From NCBI GenBank assembly GCA_001512485.1, contig LFRV01000114.1, positions 1 through 35,470 on the forward strand: a stretch of DNA of 35,470 nucleotides, written 5' to 3'. Position numbers and translations under genes: made by a program. Shown here one piece after another: positions 19,271-27,470 of this stretch. Below the pieces are notes generated by a model. The model had not been told where the DNA came from and ran no database searches. It saw nothing but the letters and a program-made list of their open reading frames with translations. This stretch comes from Clostridiales bacterium DTU069. GTDB lineage: Bacteria > Bacillota > Clostridia > DSM-8532. Within the stretch, counting starts at the first letter, position 1. The number at the start of each line of letters is the position of its first letter.

Positions 19271-20323
19271 ATGCCACAGATAAATATGATAATTGCGGGC
19301 TGTGACGAAGATTATATAAAAAATCTTGCCAACTGGTTCAGGGCAAACAGGCCGCAGCAGTTCCGCGTATCGGTATTTACTGAAAAAGAGAGCTTTGCGA
19401 ACTTTTATCTGAACGAAAATGAAATCCCGGATGTAGTATTGGCTGAAGAATCTTTTTTATGCGGTTTAAACGGAGAAAAAAGTTCCGAGCCCGAAGTAAA
19501 CAATAATATTATTATTCTTGGAGAGATACACAGCGAAAAATACAGCAAGCTGAAACAAATTGAAAAGTATCAGCCTGCTCCCGGTATTGCGTCGGCAGTT
19601 CTTTCTGTCGTGTCCGAATATGGGAAAGTCTCAAAATGGAGAAAACCCGGTAAAAGTGAAATAATCGTATGCTTATCGCCCGACCAGGCATTAAAATCAA
19701 CGTTCGCATTATATCTGGCTTATGCATGTGAAGACGCCGTATATATGAATTTTGAATCTTTCCCGTTTTACAGGCTTAATCCGGAAAAGAATTTTACAAA
19801 CAAAAGCCTGTCGGATATCCTTTATCATATAAAAGCGTCAAAGGAAAATACCGGTATTGCGCTTGATAGTGCCGTGTATACCGATTATACAGGGTTAAAT
19901 ATGGTACCTCCGATTGACAATCCAAATGACATGTGGGAATTGAATGAAAATGAAATGGATTCCCTTATTGAAGCGCTTAAGTTATGGGGACACTACAAAA
20001 TCGTTATAGCCGATATTGAGCTTAACGCCGGGCCTTACACTGCCAAATGGCTTGAAGCCGCATCGACGGTTTTTGTTCCGATAAGCCCGAATTTTTTGCA
20101 TCAAAAGCAGCGGGTTAATAACATGATTAACAGTCTGGCAATCAATACGGCAGAAAAGCTTAAGTGGATTCAGACGATGCCGCCGGAAAACGAACTGGTA
20201 GAAGAGCCGGGCAACATTTGCCGCATTCCGGAACTTAGGGCATTGCCGGAAGACTGGAAACCATACATTCAAAGTTGTTCTTTTTTGAACCGAATACATG
20301 CCCTTATTTCCTGTGATAAATAA
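19271..20323 (+). CDS. TadZ/CpaE-like pilus assembly protein (receiver-like + MinD-like)
   Basis: TadZ/CpaE proteins localise Tad/Flp pilus machines and pair with a CpaF ATPase. The 350-aa protein has an N-terminal receiver-like part (about 1-115, starting PQINMIIAGCDEDYIKNLA). A MinD/ParA-like domain with a degenerate P-loop follows: IIVCLSPDQALKSTFALYLAY replaces the usual GKGGxGKT. VIADIELNAG sits at the Walker B position and VFVPISPN near the C terminus. The start has TTGGGGGTAAA upstream. It sits 37 nt before a cpaF gene. ATP binding is unlikely without the Walker A lysine. Confidence 0.7.
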   Translation: MPQINMIIAGCDEDYIKNLANWFRANRPQQFRVSVFTEKESFANFYLNENEIPDVVLAEESFLCGLNGEKSSEPEVNNNIIILGEIHSEKYSKLKQIEKYQPAPGIASAVLSVVSEYGKVSKWRKPGKSEIIVCLSPDQALKSTFALYLAYACEDAVYMNFESFPFYRLNPEKNFTNKSLSDILYHIKASKENTGIALDSAVYTDYTGLNMVPPIDNPNDMWELNENEMDSLIEALKLWGHYKIVIADIELNAGPYTAKWLEAASTVFVPISPNFLHQKQRVNNMINSLAINTAEKLKWIQTMPPENELVEEPGNICRIPELRALPEDWKPYIQSCSFLNRIHALISCDK

Positions 20324-20360
20324 TATTTTAACCGGGGACTTAAAAAACGAGGAAAGGTCT

Positions 20361-21614
20361 ATGAATTCAATAAAAAGCCCGGATTTATTAAGAGAGATCC
20401 GCCAGAGTGTCTTAAGGAAAACCGAATTATCCGGTATATCAGAATCCGAAATGGATGATAAGCTGTACTCGCTTGTCGAAGAAGCAGTTTTTGAAAGGGT
20501 TAGGGATCTACACCTGAAAATAAGCGATAAAAAACGGCTGGTTGATTCGGTCTTCAATTCATTAAGACGTCATGACATTCTTGAACCGCTGCTTCAGGAC
20601 CCTGAAATCACTGAAATAATGATAAACGGACCTGATAAAATATTTATTGAAAAAAACGGGGTTTCAAAGCAGGTACCGCTGAAATTTGAGAGCAGGGAAC
20701 AGCTCGAAGATATTATACAGCGCATTGTATCGCGCGTTAACCGGAGCGTTAATGAAGCCGAGCCGATAGTGGACGCGAGGCTCCCGGACGGCTCCAGGGT
20801 TAATGTTGTATTAAGTCCCGTGGCACTGAACGGGCCGCTTGTCACGATACGGAAATTTTCCGACAAGCCGCTTACAATGGTAAACCTGGTAAAAATGGGG
20901 AGCATAACGAAAGAGGCGGCCGACTTTCTTGAAAAACTCGTACGGGCGAAATACAATATGTTCATATGCGGAGGCGCGGGTTCGGGCAAAACAACTTTTC
21001 TCAATGTCCTTTCAAACTTTATTCCGTCAAACGAACGCATTATTACAATAGAAGATTCGGCGGAATTAAGGCTTTCAAACATAACCAATCTCGCACAAAT
21101 GGAAACCCGGAACGCGAATACCGAGGGGCTAGGGGAAATACCAATCAGGGCACTAATTAAGACATCTTTGAGAATGCGACCCGAAAGAATTATTGTCGGT
21201 GAGGTCCGCGGAGCGGAAGCTCTTGATATGCTTCAGGCAATGAATACGGGCCATGAAGGCTCAATGTCAACAGGCCATGCGAACTCGGTAAAAGACATGC
21301 TTACAAGGCTTGAAACAATGGTATTGATGGCTGTTCCATTGCCTTTGGAAGCAATCCGCAAACAAATGGCATCAAGTCTTGATATCATGATCTTTTTGTC
21401 GCGTTTCAGGGATGGAACCAGGAAGGTTGTAGAAATTTCTGAAGTACTTGATTACGAAGACGGGAATGTAAAGCTCAATCCGTTATTCATATTTGAAGAA
21501 AAAGGGGAAGATGAAAACGGAAAAATTATAGGGGAATTAAAGAGCACAGGTAATGTATTGAAGAACACGAATAAAATTAAGCAAAACCTGGGTCATGATA
21601 TTAACTTTTCATGA
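20361..21614 (+). CDS. cpaF: CpaF/TadA-family secretion ATPase
   Basis: Hexameric motor that drives assembly of Tad/Flp pili. The 417-aa protein has the usual N-terminal region (ITEIMINGPDKIFIEKNG), the mid domain VDARLPDGSRVNVV, Walker A G204-GAGSGKTT with K210, an acidic box (ITIEDSAELRL), Walker B with RIIVGEVRGAEALDML, and the histidine box STGHANSVKDMLTRLE. All catalytic motifs are intact. The ATG at 20361 has GAGGAAAGG just upstream; the open frame begins earlier, inside the TadZ gene. No tadB/tadC, pilin or prepilin peptidase gene follows, so the pair is isolated and the rest of the machine, if any, must be elsewhere. Confidence 0.92.
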   Translation: MNSIKSPDLLREIRQSVLRKTELSGISESEMDDKLYSLVEEAVFERVRDLHLKISDKKRLVDSVFNSLRRHDILEPLLQDPEITEIMINGPDKIFIEKNGVSKQVPLKFESREQLEDIIQRIVSRVNRSVNEAEPIVDARLPDGSRVNVVLSPVALNGPLVTIRKFSDKPLTMVNLVKMGSITKEAADFLEKLVRAKYNMFICGGAGSGKTTFLNVLSNFIPSNERIITIEDSAELRLSNITNLAQMETRNANTEGLGEIPIRALIKTSLRMRPERIIVGEVRGAEALDMLQAMNTGHEGSMSTGHANSVKDMLTRLETMVLMAVPLPLEAIRKQMASSLDIMIFLSRFRDGTRKVVEISEVLDYEDGNVKLNPLFIFEEKGEDENGKIIGELKSTGNVLKNTNKIKQNLGHDINFS

Positions 21615-21664
21615 GCAACCACATAAAATTTATAAATTCCATATACAGATTATGTAAAATATTA

Positions 21665-21692
21665 TTGATTTATTATCTGATTCCAATATAAT
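21665..21692 (+). promoter_or_regulatory. promoter for the CAP/SLH surface-protein gene
   Basis: TTGATT (21665-21670), a 16-bp spacer, then a perfect TATAAT (21687-21692). It lies in the 128-bp gap after cpaF, 50 nt before the GTG start. No terminator is visible between cpaF and this promoter. Confidence 0.5.
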
Positions 21693-21742
21693 AATGTACA
21701 TGCCATTTAAATCAATTTCATATTGCTTTTGGAGGGTAAACT

Positions 21743-22906
21743 GTGAACTTAAAGAAACTAAAAGCTGCTTTATCAATTCTGTCAGTTCTTATTTTTATGG
21801 TGGTTTCAACGCCGGTAAGCATGGCAGATGACCGGGTTCCACTGGAAGACAGGACAATTGAAGAAATAATTGAAAAGTACCATGAGGCTCCGTTCAGGTT
21901 TGATTCAGGATATGTAGAATATGATATAAGGCCAAGTAAAGAATATCCGTACAGTGCAGGCAAGATAAAGGATGAATACCTTCAGGAAGCTTTAAATTTG
22001 GTTAATTTTATAAGATATATTGCCGGGTATCCGTATGAGGTCACGCTGGATGAAAAATGTATAAATTATGCCCAGCATGGGGTTGTTTTGCTTGCTGCTA
22101 TCGATCAAATTACGCATTATCCTGAAAAACCTGATGATATGCCCGAGGAATTTTATAATATTGCATCTAAAGGAACAGCAAGCTCAAACCTGGGCAAGGG
22201 GCACAGTAACATCATTCAAAGCATTCTTAGCTGCATGAGAGATGCTGATTCTTCAAACATAGCCAAAGTGGGGCACCGGCAGTGGTTATTGAGCAGAACG
22301 TTGGGGAAAATCGGTTTCGGATACTGCAATGGATATTCAAGCACGTATGTATTTGACAATTCCGGTAAAAGTGTAATATATGATTTTATTGCATGGCCTG
22401 CGAAGAATATGCCTATAGAATTTATGGTTTCATATCTTCCCTGGTCGGTAAACCTGGGCGCCGCTTATGATGCAAATTCAATTGATAATGCCGTGGTAAC
22501 CCTTACCAGAAGAAGGGACAACAAAGTCTGGCAATTCAAAAAAGATTCTGTTTTTAAAAACGATAACGGTTACTTTGGCGTATACAATGGTGGAGCCCTT
22601 GGAAAATGTATTATTTTCTGCCCGGATTTTGATGAAGAAAAACCTTATCTCGAAAATGACATATTTGATGTGAATATATCAGGCATTACAAGAACTGATG
22701 GCACAGAAGCAGAAATAAACTATACTGTTCGGCTTTTCATGCTGTATGATCCGTATAAGGTAAAAACCGGTACAGAGGAAGGCACTTATATTAACGAAGT
22801 TGAAGTGTCGTTTTTCTGTCATTTTCCGTACGTTAATATTCATATACAACTGATGGATCAATCCCGACGATTTACAGCAACAGATATGATAAACCGATTA
22901 AAATAA
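21743..22906 (+). CDS. secreted CAP-domain protein (5' part of a frameshifted gene)
   Basis: CAP (SCP/PR1-like) domains are extracellular; their role in bacteria is mostly unknown. The GTG start has GGAGGG 6 nt upstream. A signal peptide (cleavage near residue 28 after VSMA) is followed by the CAP domain. Visible segments are ALNLVNFIRYIAGYPYEVTL, LDEKCINYAQHG, ITHYPEKPDDM, a GKGHSNIIQSIL segment, and AKVGHRQWLLSRTLGKIGFG with the family's typical HRQWLL. The frame ends at 22906 after about 20 residues without homology to the expected domain, because of a one-base shift at about 22841-22845. The natural protein probably continues into the SLH fragment. Confidence 0.8.
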   Translation: MNLKKLKAALSILSVLIFMVVSTPVSMADDRVPLEDRTIEEIIEKYHEAPFRFDSGYVEYDIRPSKEYPYSAGKIKDEYLQEALNLVNFIRYIAGYPYEVTLDEKCINYAQHGVVLLAAIDQITHYPEKPDDMPEEFYNIASKGTASSNLGKGHSNIIQSILSCMRDADSSNIAKVGHRQWLLSRTLGKIGFGYCNGYSSTYVFDNSGKSVIYDFIAWPAKNMPIEFMVSYLPWSVNLGAAYDANSIDNAVVTLTRRRDNKVWQFKKDSVFKNDNGYFGVYNGGALGKCIIFCPDFDEEKPYLENDIFDVNISGITRTDGTEAEINYTVRLFMLYDPYKVKTGTEEGTYINEVEVSFFCHFPYVNIHIQLMDQSRRFTATDMINRLK

Positions 22907-23568
22907 ATGAAAGCACGGTTTTTCATGTAATATCCACTATTAATGATTTTCAACAAGGCGACGTTTCGGTCTTCAGATTCAATATCGAACGGGCCAGCGA
23001 ATGGGCGGTAAATGACATTAAAAAGGCTATTTCTTTAAACCTCGTGCCGCCGCCGCTGCAAGGACGATACCTGGACAACATCACGCGCGGTGATTTTTGC
23101 AAACTCGCAATGAACCTTCTTACTGAAATAAAAGGTAAGCCGTTACAGGAAATATTGGATGAAGCAGGGATTAAGACATTGCAAAACCCGTTTATCGATA
23201 CATCCGAACCTGAAATCCTGGCTGCAAACGCTCTTGGAATTGTAAAAGGCGTTGGAAACGGCAGGTTTAATCCCGACGGAATGATTACCCGCCAGGAGGC
23301 TGCTGTTATGTTAACAAGAACGGCTGCTTTATTGGGTATCGATTCAAGCGAAAACGCTCCCGAAATTTTTTCAGACAACGGCGAATTTGCCGACTGGGCG
23401 GCAGACAGCATCCTTTTCATATCATCCCTCGTTGATCGGTCAGGTAATAAAAAGGTCATGGGCGGGGTTGGAAACAACAGGTTTTCTCCGCACGGCAGCT
23501 ACACGAGGGAACAGTCGATTGTTACGATGCTAAGGCTATTTAACGTGATAAAAAATTCGAATTTATAA
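22837..23568 (+). pseudogene. chitobiase-C-like + SLH repeats (3' part of the frameshifted surface protein)
   Basis: This frame opens at 22837 with YTTDGSIPTIYSNRYDKPI, the core of a chitobiase/beta-hexosaminidase C-terminal-type domain. Its first half (VSFFCHFPYVNIH) is in the preceding frame. Three SLH (S-layer homology) motifs follow: SEWAVNDIKKAISLNLVP…ITRGDF, then ANALGIVKGVGNGRFNPDGMITRQEA, and NRFSPHGSYTREQSI near the end. SLH modules anchor proteins to cell-wall polymer. No ATG/GTG/TTG start precedes a GTG at 23044, which has no ribosome binding site. The piece is therefore not independently expressed; with one added T the whole gene would encode 608 aa. Confidence 0.8.
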
Positions 23569-23649
23569 AAATGAATTATTGGGCTGTCAGGCACGAAGGA
23601 TCTTACTTTTATATTAATGAAGATTAACAGGATAAAAAAAAGGTCAATA

Positions 23650-23737
23650 GAAAAAGTAAATTCCACCTTCATCATTTCTTCTAATTTGCAAAAGTTAATT
23701 CCGCCGTCGAGTAATTTGGGGTGGAATTTACTTTTTC
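23650..23737. repeat. 18-bp perfect inverted repeat with 52-nt loop
   Basis: gaaaaagtaaattccacc (23650-23667) pairs perfectly with ggtggaatttactttttc (23720-23737). It lies in the 394-bp gap between the SLH fragment and rpsB, upstream of the rpsB promoter. It could be a bidirectional terminator with a large loop or the remnant of a small mobile element. No ORF is inside. Confidence 0.65.
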
Positions 23738-23780
23738 AAATAATCCCAGGATAAAAAATAAAACTAATGTAAAACGGCGG

Positions 23781-23809
23781 TTGTCAATTTCAGGCTCGTG
23801 TGTTATACT
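23781..23809 (+). promoter_or_regulatory. strong sigma-A promoter for rpsB-tsf
   Basis: TTGTCA (23781-23786), exactly 17 bp, TATACT (23804-23809). Predicted start is near 23816, just before the first arm of the leader pseudoknot. Confidence 0.75.
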
Positions 23810-23818
23810 AACGTAGGA

Positions 23819-23935
23819 CTAAAATACACACGCAGTACGATTTGTGAAAATGTGCCCGAAAAATACAGGTGCAGCAATGCTAAAGCTGCTTTTTTAAGTG
23901 TATTTTAGGGTTTCTTCACAAAGTTGAATACTGCG
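23819..23935 (+). ncRNA. structured rpsB leader with pseudoknot and terminator-like hairpin
   Basis: Three perfect pairings are visible: A ctaaaatacac 23819-23829 / gtgtattttag 23898-23908 (11 bp); B tttgtgaa 23841-23848 / ttcacaaa 23915-23922 (8 bp); C cgcagta 23831-23837 / tactgcg 23929-23935 (7 bp). B nests in C, while A crosses both, giving an H-type pseudoknot. Inside lies gcagc-loop-gctgc (23871-23889) followed by TTTTTT, a terminator-like hairpin. S2 leaders in other bacteria are known to mediate feedback by S2. That this one does so is inference. Confidence 0.6.
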
Positions 23936-23962
23936 GAGGCTAAACATTGGAGGTTTTATATT

Positions 23963-24781
23963 ATGTCTGTAGTATCTATGAAGCAGCTCCTCGAAGCAGG
24001 AGTTCATTTTGGGCATCAAACAAGAAGATGGAATCCCAAAATGACGGAATACATCTTCACCGAAAGAAACGGTATCTATATTATCGATCTGCAGAAAACA
24101 GTTAAAAAAATGGAGGAAGCGTATTACTTTATCCGTGATACCGTTATGGATGGCGGTGATGTTTTATTTGTGGGCACAAAAAAGCAGGCGCAGGATGCTA
24201 TTAAGCAGGAAGCCGAACGCTGTGCCATGTACTACGTCAACAACCGTTGGCTTGGCGGAATGCTGACGAATTTCAAAACAATCCGCAAACGTATCGAAAG
24301 GCTTAACGAACTTCAGAAAATGCAGGAAGACGGGATTTTTGACGTTTTGCCGAAGAAAGAAGTAACAAAGCTGAAGCTTGAAATGGAGAAGCTTGAGAAA
24401 AACCTTGGCGGTATCCGTGAAATGAAAAAACAACCGGCGGTATTGTTTGTCGTTGATCCGAAAAAAGAAAGAATAGCAATTCTGGAAGCTAAAAAATTAG
24501 GTATTCCGATTGTCGCAATTGTCGATACTAATTGTGATCCCGATGAAGTTGATTATGTAATTCCGGGTAATGACGATGCGATACGCGCGGTTAAGCTTAT
24601 AGCTTCCAAAATGGCAGACGCGGTAATTGAGGCAAGACAGGGTGAACAATTTGAAGCCGCGCAGGCAGAAGATGAAAAGGAAAACGAAGAGGTTAATTTG
24701 GAAGAAATCTCACTGGATGATATTACACTCGATGAAGAACTCATCGGCGAAGTCGATGAAAATGAAGAAGTAGAAGAATAG
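23963..24781 (+). CDS. rpsB: 30S ribosomal protein S2
   Basis: Component of the small ribosomal subunit, bound late at the head-body junction. The 272-aa protein starts [26 protein letters not shown], with later hallmarks [31 protein letters not shown], and [37 protein letters not shown] (in parts). The C terminus is a 45-residue acidic tail (about 225-272) common in clostridial S2. The ATG at 23963 has TTGGAGG at 23947-23953; an upstream in-frame start at 23924 lies inside the leader. Followed by tsf after 26 nt. Confidence 0.97.
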   Translation: MSVVSMKQLLEAGVHFGHQTRRWNPKMTEYIFTERNGIYIIDLQKTVKKMEEAYYFIRDTVMDGGDVLFVGTKKQAQDAIKQEAERCAMYYVNNRWLGGMLTNFKTIRKRIERLNELQKMQEDGIFDVLPKKEVTKLKLEMEKLEKNLGGIREMKKQPAVLFVVDPKKERIAILEAKKLGIPIVAIVDTNCDPDEVDYVIPGNDDAIRAVKLIASKMADAVIEARQGEQFEAAQAEDEKENEEVNLEEISLDDITLDEELIGEVDENEEVEE

Positions 24782-24807
24782 CGGTTGCATGAATAGGAGG
24801 ATAAATA

Positions 24808-25458
24808 ATGGAAATAACTGCTGGAATGGTTAAAGAATTGCGTGAAATGACCGGGAGCGGTTTAATGGATTGCAAAAGGGCCCTTGTCGAGAGTAACGGG
24901 AACATGGAGAAAGCTGTTGAGTATCTCAGGGAAAAGGGTCTTGCTACGGTTGCGAAAAAAGCGGGCAGGATTGCGGCCGAAGGAATAGTAGATTCATATA
25001 TCCACGGCGGCGGAAGAATTGGTGTTCTCGTCGAAGTGAATATAGAAACGGATTTCGCGGCAAAGAATACTGAGTTTCGCGAGCTTGTAAGAGATATTGC
25101 GATGCAGGTTGCTGCCAGCAATCCTTTGTATGTTTCAAGAGAGGAAATTCCCCCTGAGGTTGTTGAAAAAGAAAAGGAAATTCTTAAGGCCCAGGCGATG
25201 AATGAAGGGAAACCTGAACAAATAGCCGAAAAAATGGTTGCAGGCCGCCTTGAAAAGTATTATAAGCAAGTATGCCTTCTTGAACAGCCCTTTATTAAAG
25301 ATACCGATAAAACTGTATTGGACGTAATAAACGAAAAGATTGCCAAAATCGGTGAAAAAATAAGCGTTCGCCGTTTTACGCGGTATGAAATGGGCGAGGG
25401 TCTGAAAAAAAGGGAAGACAATTTTGCCGAAGAAGTTATGAGGCAGGTAAATAATTGA
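24808..25458 (+). CDS. tsf: translation elongation factor Ts
   Basis: Recharges EF-Tu with GTP. The 216-aa protein is the short form lacking the second core subdomain of E. coli EF-Ts (283 aa), as in many thermophiles and Clostridia. The N-terminal UBA-like part has [19 protein letters not shown], then the TDFAAKN motif in the core that contacts EF-Tu, and the C-terminal [22 protein letters not shown] lies just before the ATG. Standard partner of rpsB. A terminator follows. Confidence 0.97.
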   Translation: MEITAGMVKELREMTGSGLMDCKRALVESNGNMEKAVEYLREKGLATVAKKAGRIAAEGIVDSYIHGGGRIGVLVEVNIETDFAAKNTEFRELVRDIAMQVAASNPLYVSREEIPPEVVEKEKEILKAQAMNEGKPEQIAEKMVAGRLEKYYKQVCLLEQPFIKDTDKTVLDVINEKIAKIGEKISVRRFTRYEMGEGLKKREDNFAEEVMRQVNN

Positions 25459-25468
25459 TTTATTCGCA

Positions 25469-25497
25469 AAAGGGTATATTATCGTAATATACCCTTT
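25469..25497 (+). terminator. terminator after rpsB-tsf
   Basis: Perfect 13-bp stem aaagggtatatta (25469-25481) with taatatacccttt (25485-25497) and a TCG loop. The T-run after it is weak (atttaaat). It may partly stop transcription before pyrH-frr. Confidence 0.7.
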
Positions 25498-25518
25498 ATT
25501 TAAATATCAGTTATCACA

Positions 25519-26293
<775 letters not shown>

Positions 26294-26295
26294 CT

Positions 26296-26850
26296 ATGGA
26301 TAACTCTTACAGTAATGTAACCGAAAAAATGGACAAAACAATTTCCGTTTTAAAGGAAGAACTTGCCAATATCCGTGCCGGGCGCGCAAATCCGCGTCTT
26401 TTGGATAAGGTCACAGTTGACTATTACGGTGTGCCGACACCGATTACCCAGCTTGCTAACATAAGCATACCGGAAGCAAGGCAGATTGTTATTCAGCCGT
26501 GGGATTCTAAAATCCTTTCCGCTATCGAAAAAGCGATATTAGCGTCAAACCTTGGTCTGACTCCAAATAATGACGGTAAGCTAATAAGGCTGTTTTTCCC
26601 GCCTCTTACCGAAGAACGCCGTGTTGAGCTTACAAAACAGGTAAAGAAAAGCGGAGAGAACGCGAAAATCGCTATAAGACAGGTTAGAAGAGATGCGATA
26701 GATATTTACAAAAAGATGAAAAAGAACAGTGAAATTACGGAAGACGACTTAATTGATACCGAAAAAGATATTCAGAAAATTACCGACGGTTACATAGAAG
26801 ACATTGACAAAATTGTAACCGCTAAAATTAATGAAATAATGGAAGTATGA
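26296..26850 (+). CDS. frr: ribosome recycling factor
   Basis: Splits post-termination ribosomes together with EF-G. The 184-aa protein is of normal length and has LRAGRANP-type motif (IRAGRANPRLLDKV), YYGVPTPITQLANISIPEAR, the PPLTEERRVELTK segment, and RQVRRDA. A perfect AAGGAGGT lies 6 nt before the ATG, which begins 2 nt after pyrH. Confidence 0.97.
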   Translation: MDNSYSNVTEKMDKTISVLKEELANIRAGRANPRLLDKVTVDYYGVPTPITQLANISIPEARQIVIQPWDSKILSAIEKAILASNLGLTPNNDGKLIRLFFPPLTEERRVELTKQVKKSGENAKIAIRQVRRDAIDIYKKMKKNSEITEDDLIDTEKDIQKITDGYIEDIDKIVTAKINEIMEV

Positions 26851-26851
26851 A

Positions 26852-27046
26852 ATGAATACCAATAAATTTGCCGGTATGCACCTGTGGGAAGTAAAAAAAG
26901 CACTGCATAACGATGGAGTGACGAACTACAGGATCGTTGTCACGGCTCCGCCAAGACAAACCGACAGGGAGCCCGATGATTGCGATCGGGTAATATCGGT
27001 TGATTTGGATATAAACCCTCCGAGTATTTTGGTATGCAAAACATAG
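26852..27046 (+). CDS. small hypothetical protein downstream of frr
   Basis: A 64-aa protein starting 1 nt after the frr stop, with GGAAG (26840-26844) in the frr 3' end as its site. Features are LWEVKKALHNDGV, RIVVTAPPR, and a hydrophobic end PPSILVCKT. Small proteins in this slot with an APPR-like motif occur in other Clostridia in my recollection, but I assign no function. A terminator follows, so it closes the pyrH-frr operon. Confidence 0.6.
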   Translation: MNTNKFAGMHLWEVKKALHNDGVTNYRIVVTAPPRQTDREPDDCDRVISVDLDINPPSILVCKT

Positions 27047-27082
27047 CAATACCACATGTTCGACAGCTTAAGTATGTCTAAT

Positions 27083-27114
27083 AAAGGCAGAGGGTATTTA
27101 ATCCTTCTGCCTTT
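27083..27114 (+). terminator. terminator of the pyrH-frr operon
   Basis: aaaggcagaggg (27083-27094) pairs with ccttctgccttt (about 27103-27114) with a single G-T wobble, followed by a short T-run. Confidence 0.75.
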
Positions 27115-27359
27115 TCAGATTTGGCATTAACTCTTTAAAAATGGGGTAATGCCTGATAAATGATATGGATATTCCTATTTCTATTGATATTTCCCGGGAT
27201 ATTATTCACTTCAGGAAATAATACTGTCATTTTATTTTGCATATAAAACTTTTTACGCAAAAAAAAGTGCTTTTTAAACAATACTTTTTGCCGATTTTTC
27301 CATTCAAACAAAAAAAAGGACGATTCATACAAACATAATAATATATTATGGAATTTTTA

Positions 27360-27402
27360 GCAAATACATGTATTTGCCAATATTTGCAACATACAATAAA
27401 AT
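27360..27402 (+). promoter_or_regulatory. promoter with overlapping palindromic operator for the Tad-like operon
   Basis: The AT-rich gap 27118-27470 has no gene. A perfect 18-bp palindrome, gcaaatacatgtatttgc (27360-27377), overlaps TTGCCA (27374-27379). After 17 bp comes TAAAAT (27397-27402). The -35/-10 spacing is ideal, so this is the likely promoter, and the palindrome fits a dimeric repressor site that blocks the -35. A small hairpin (ggcatta 27123-27129 / taatgcc 27147-27153) lies further upstream. Confidence 0.6.
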
Positions 27403-27470
27403 GTTTAAAAATATTCGGGCTAATTCTTTCTTAATAAAAATAATTACGTGTATTTTTATGAGGACTCGGC

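Noticed and set aside
27135-27332. 65-codon minus-strand frame in the gap before the kinase gene
   Set aside because: AT-rich, Phe/Lys-rich low-complexity sequence with no ribosome site or recognisable motif.
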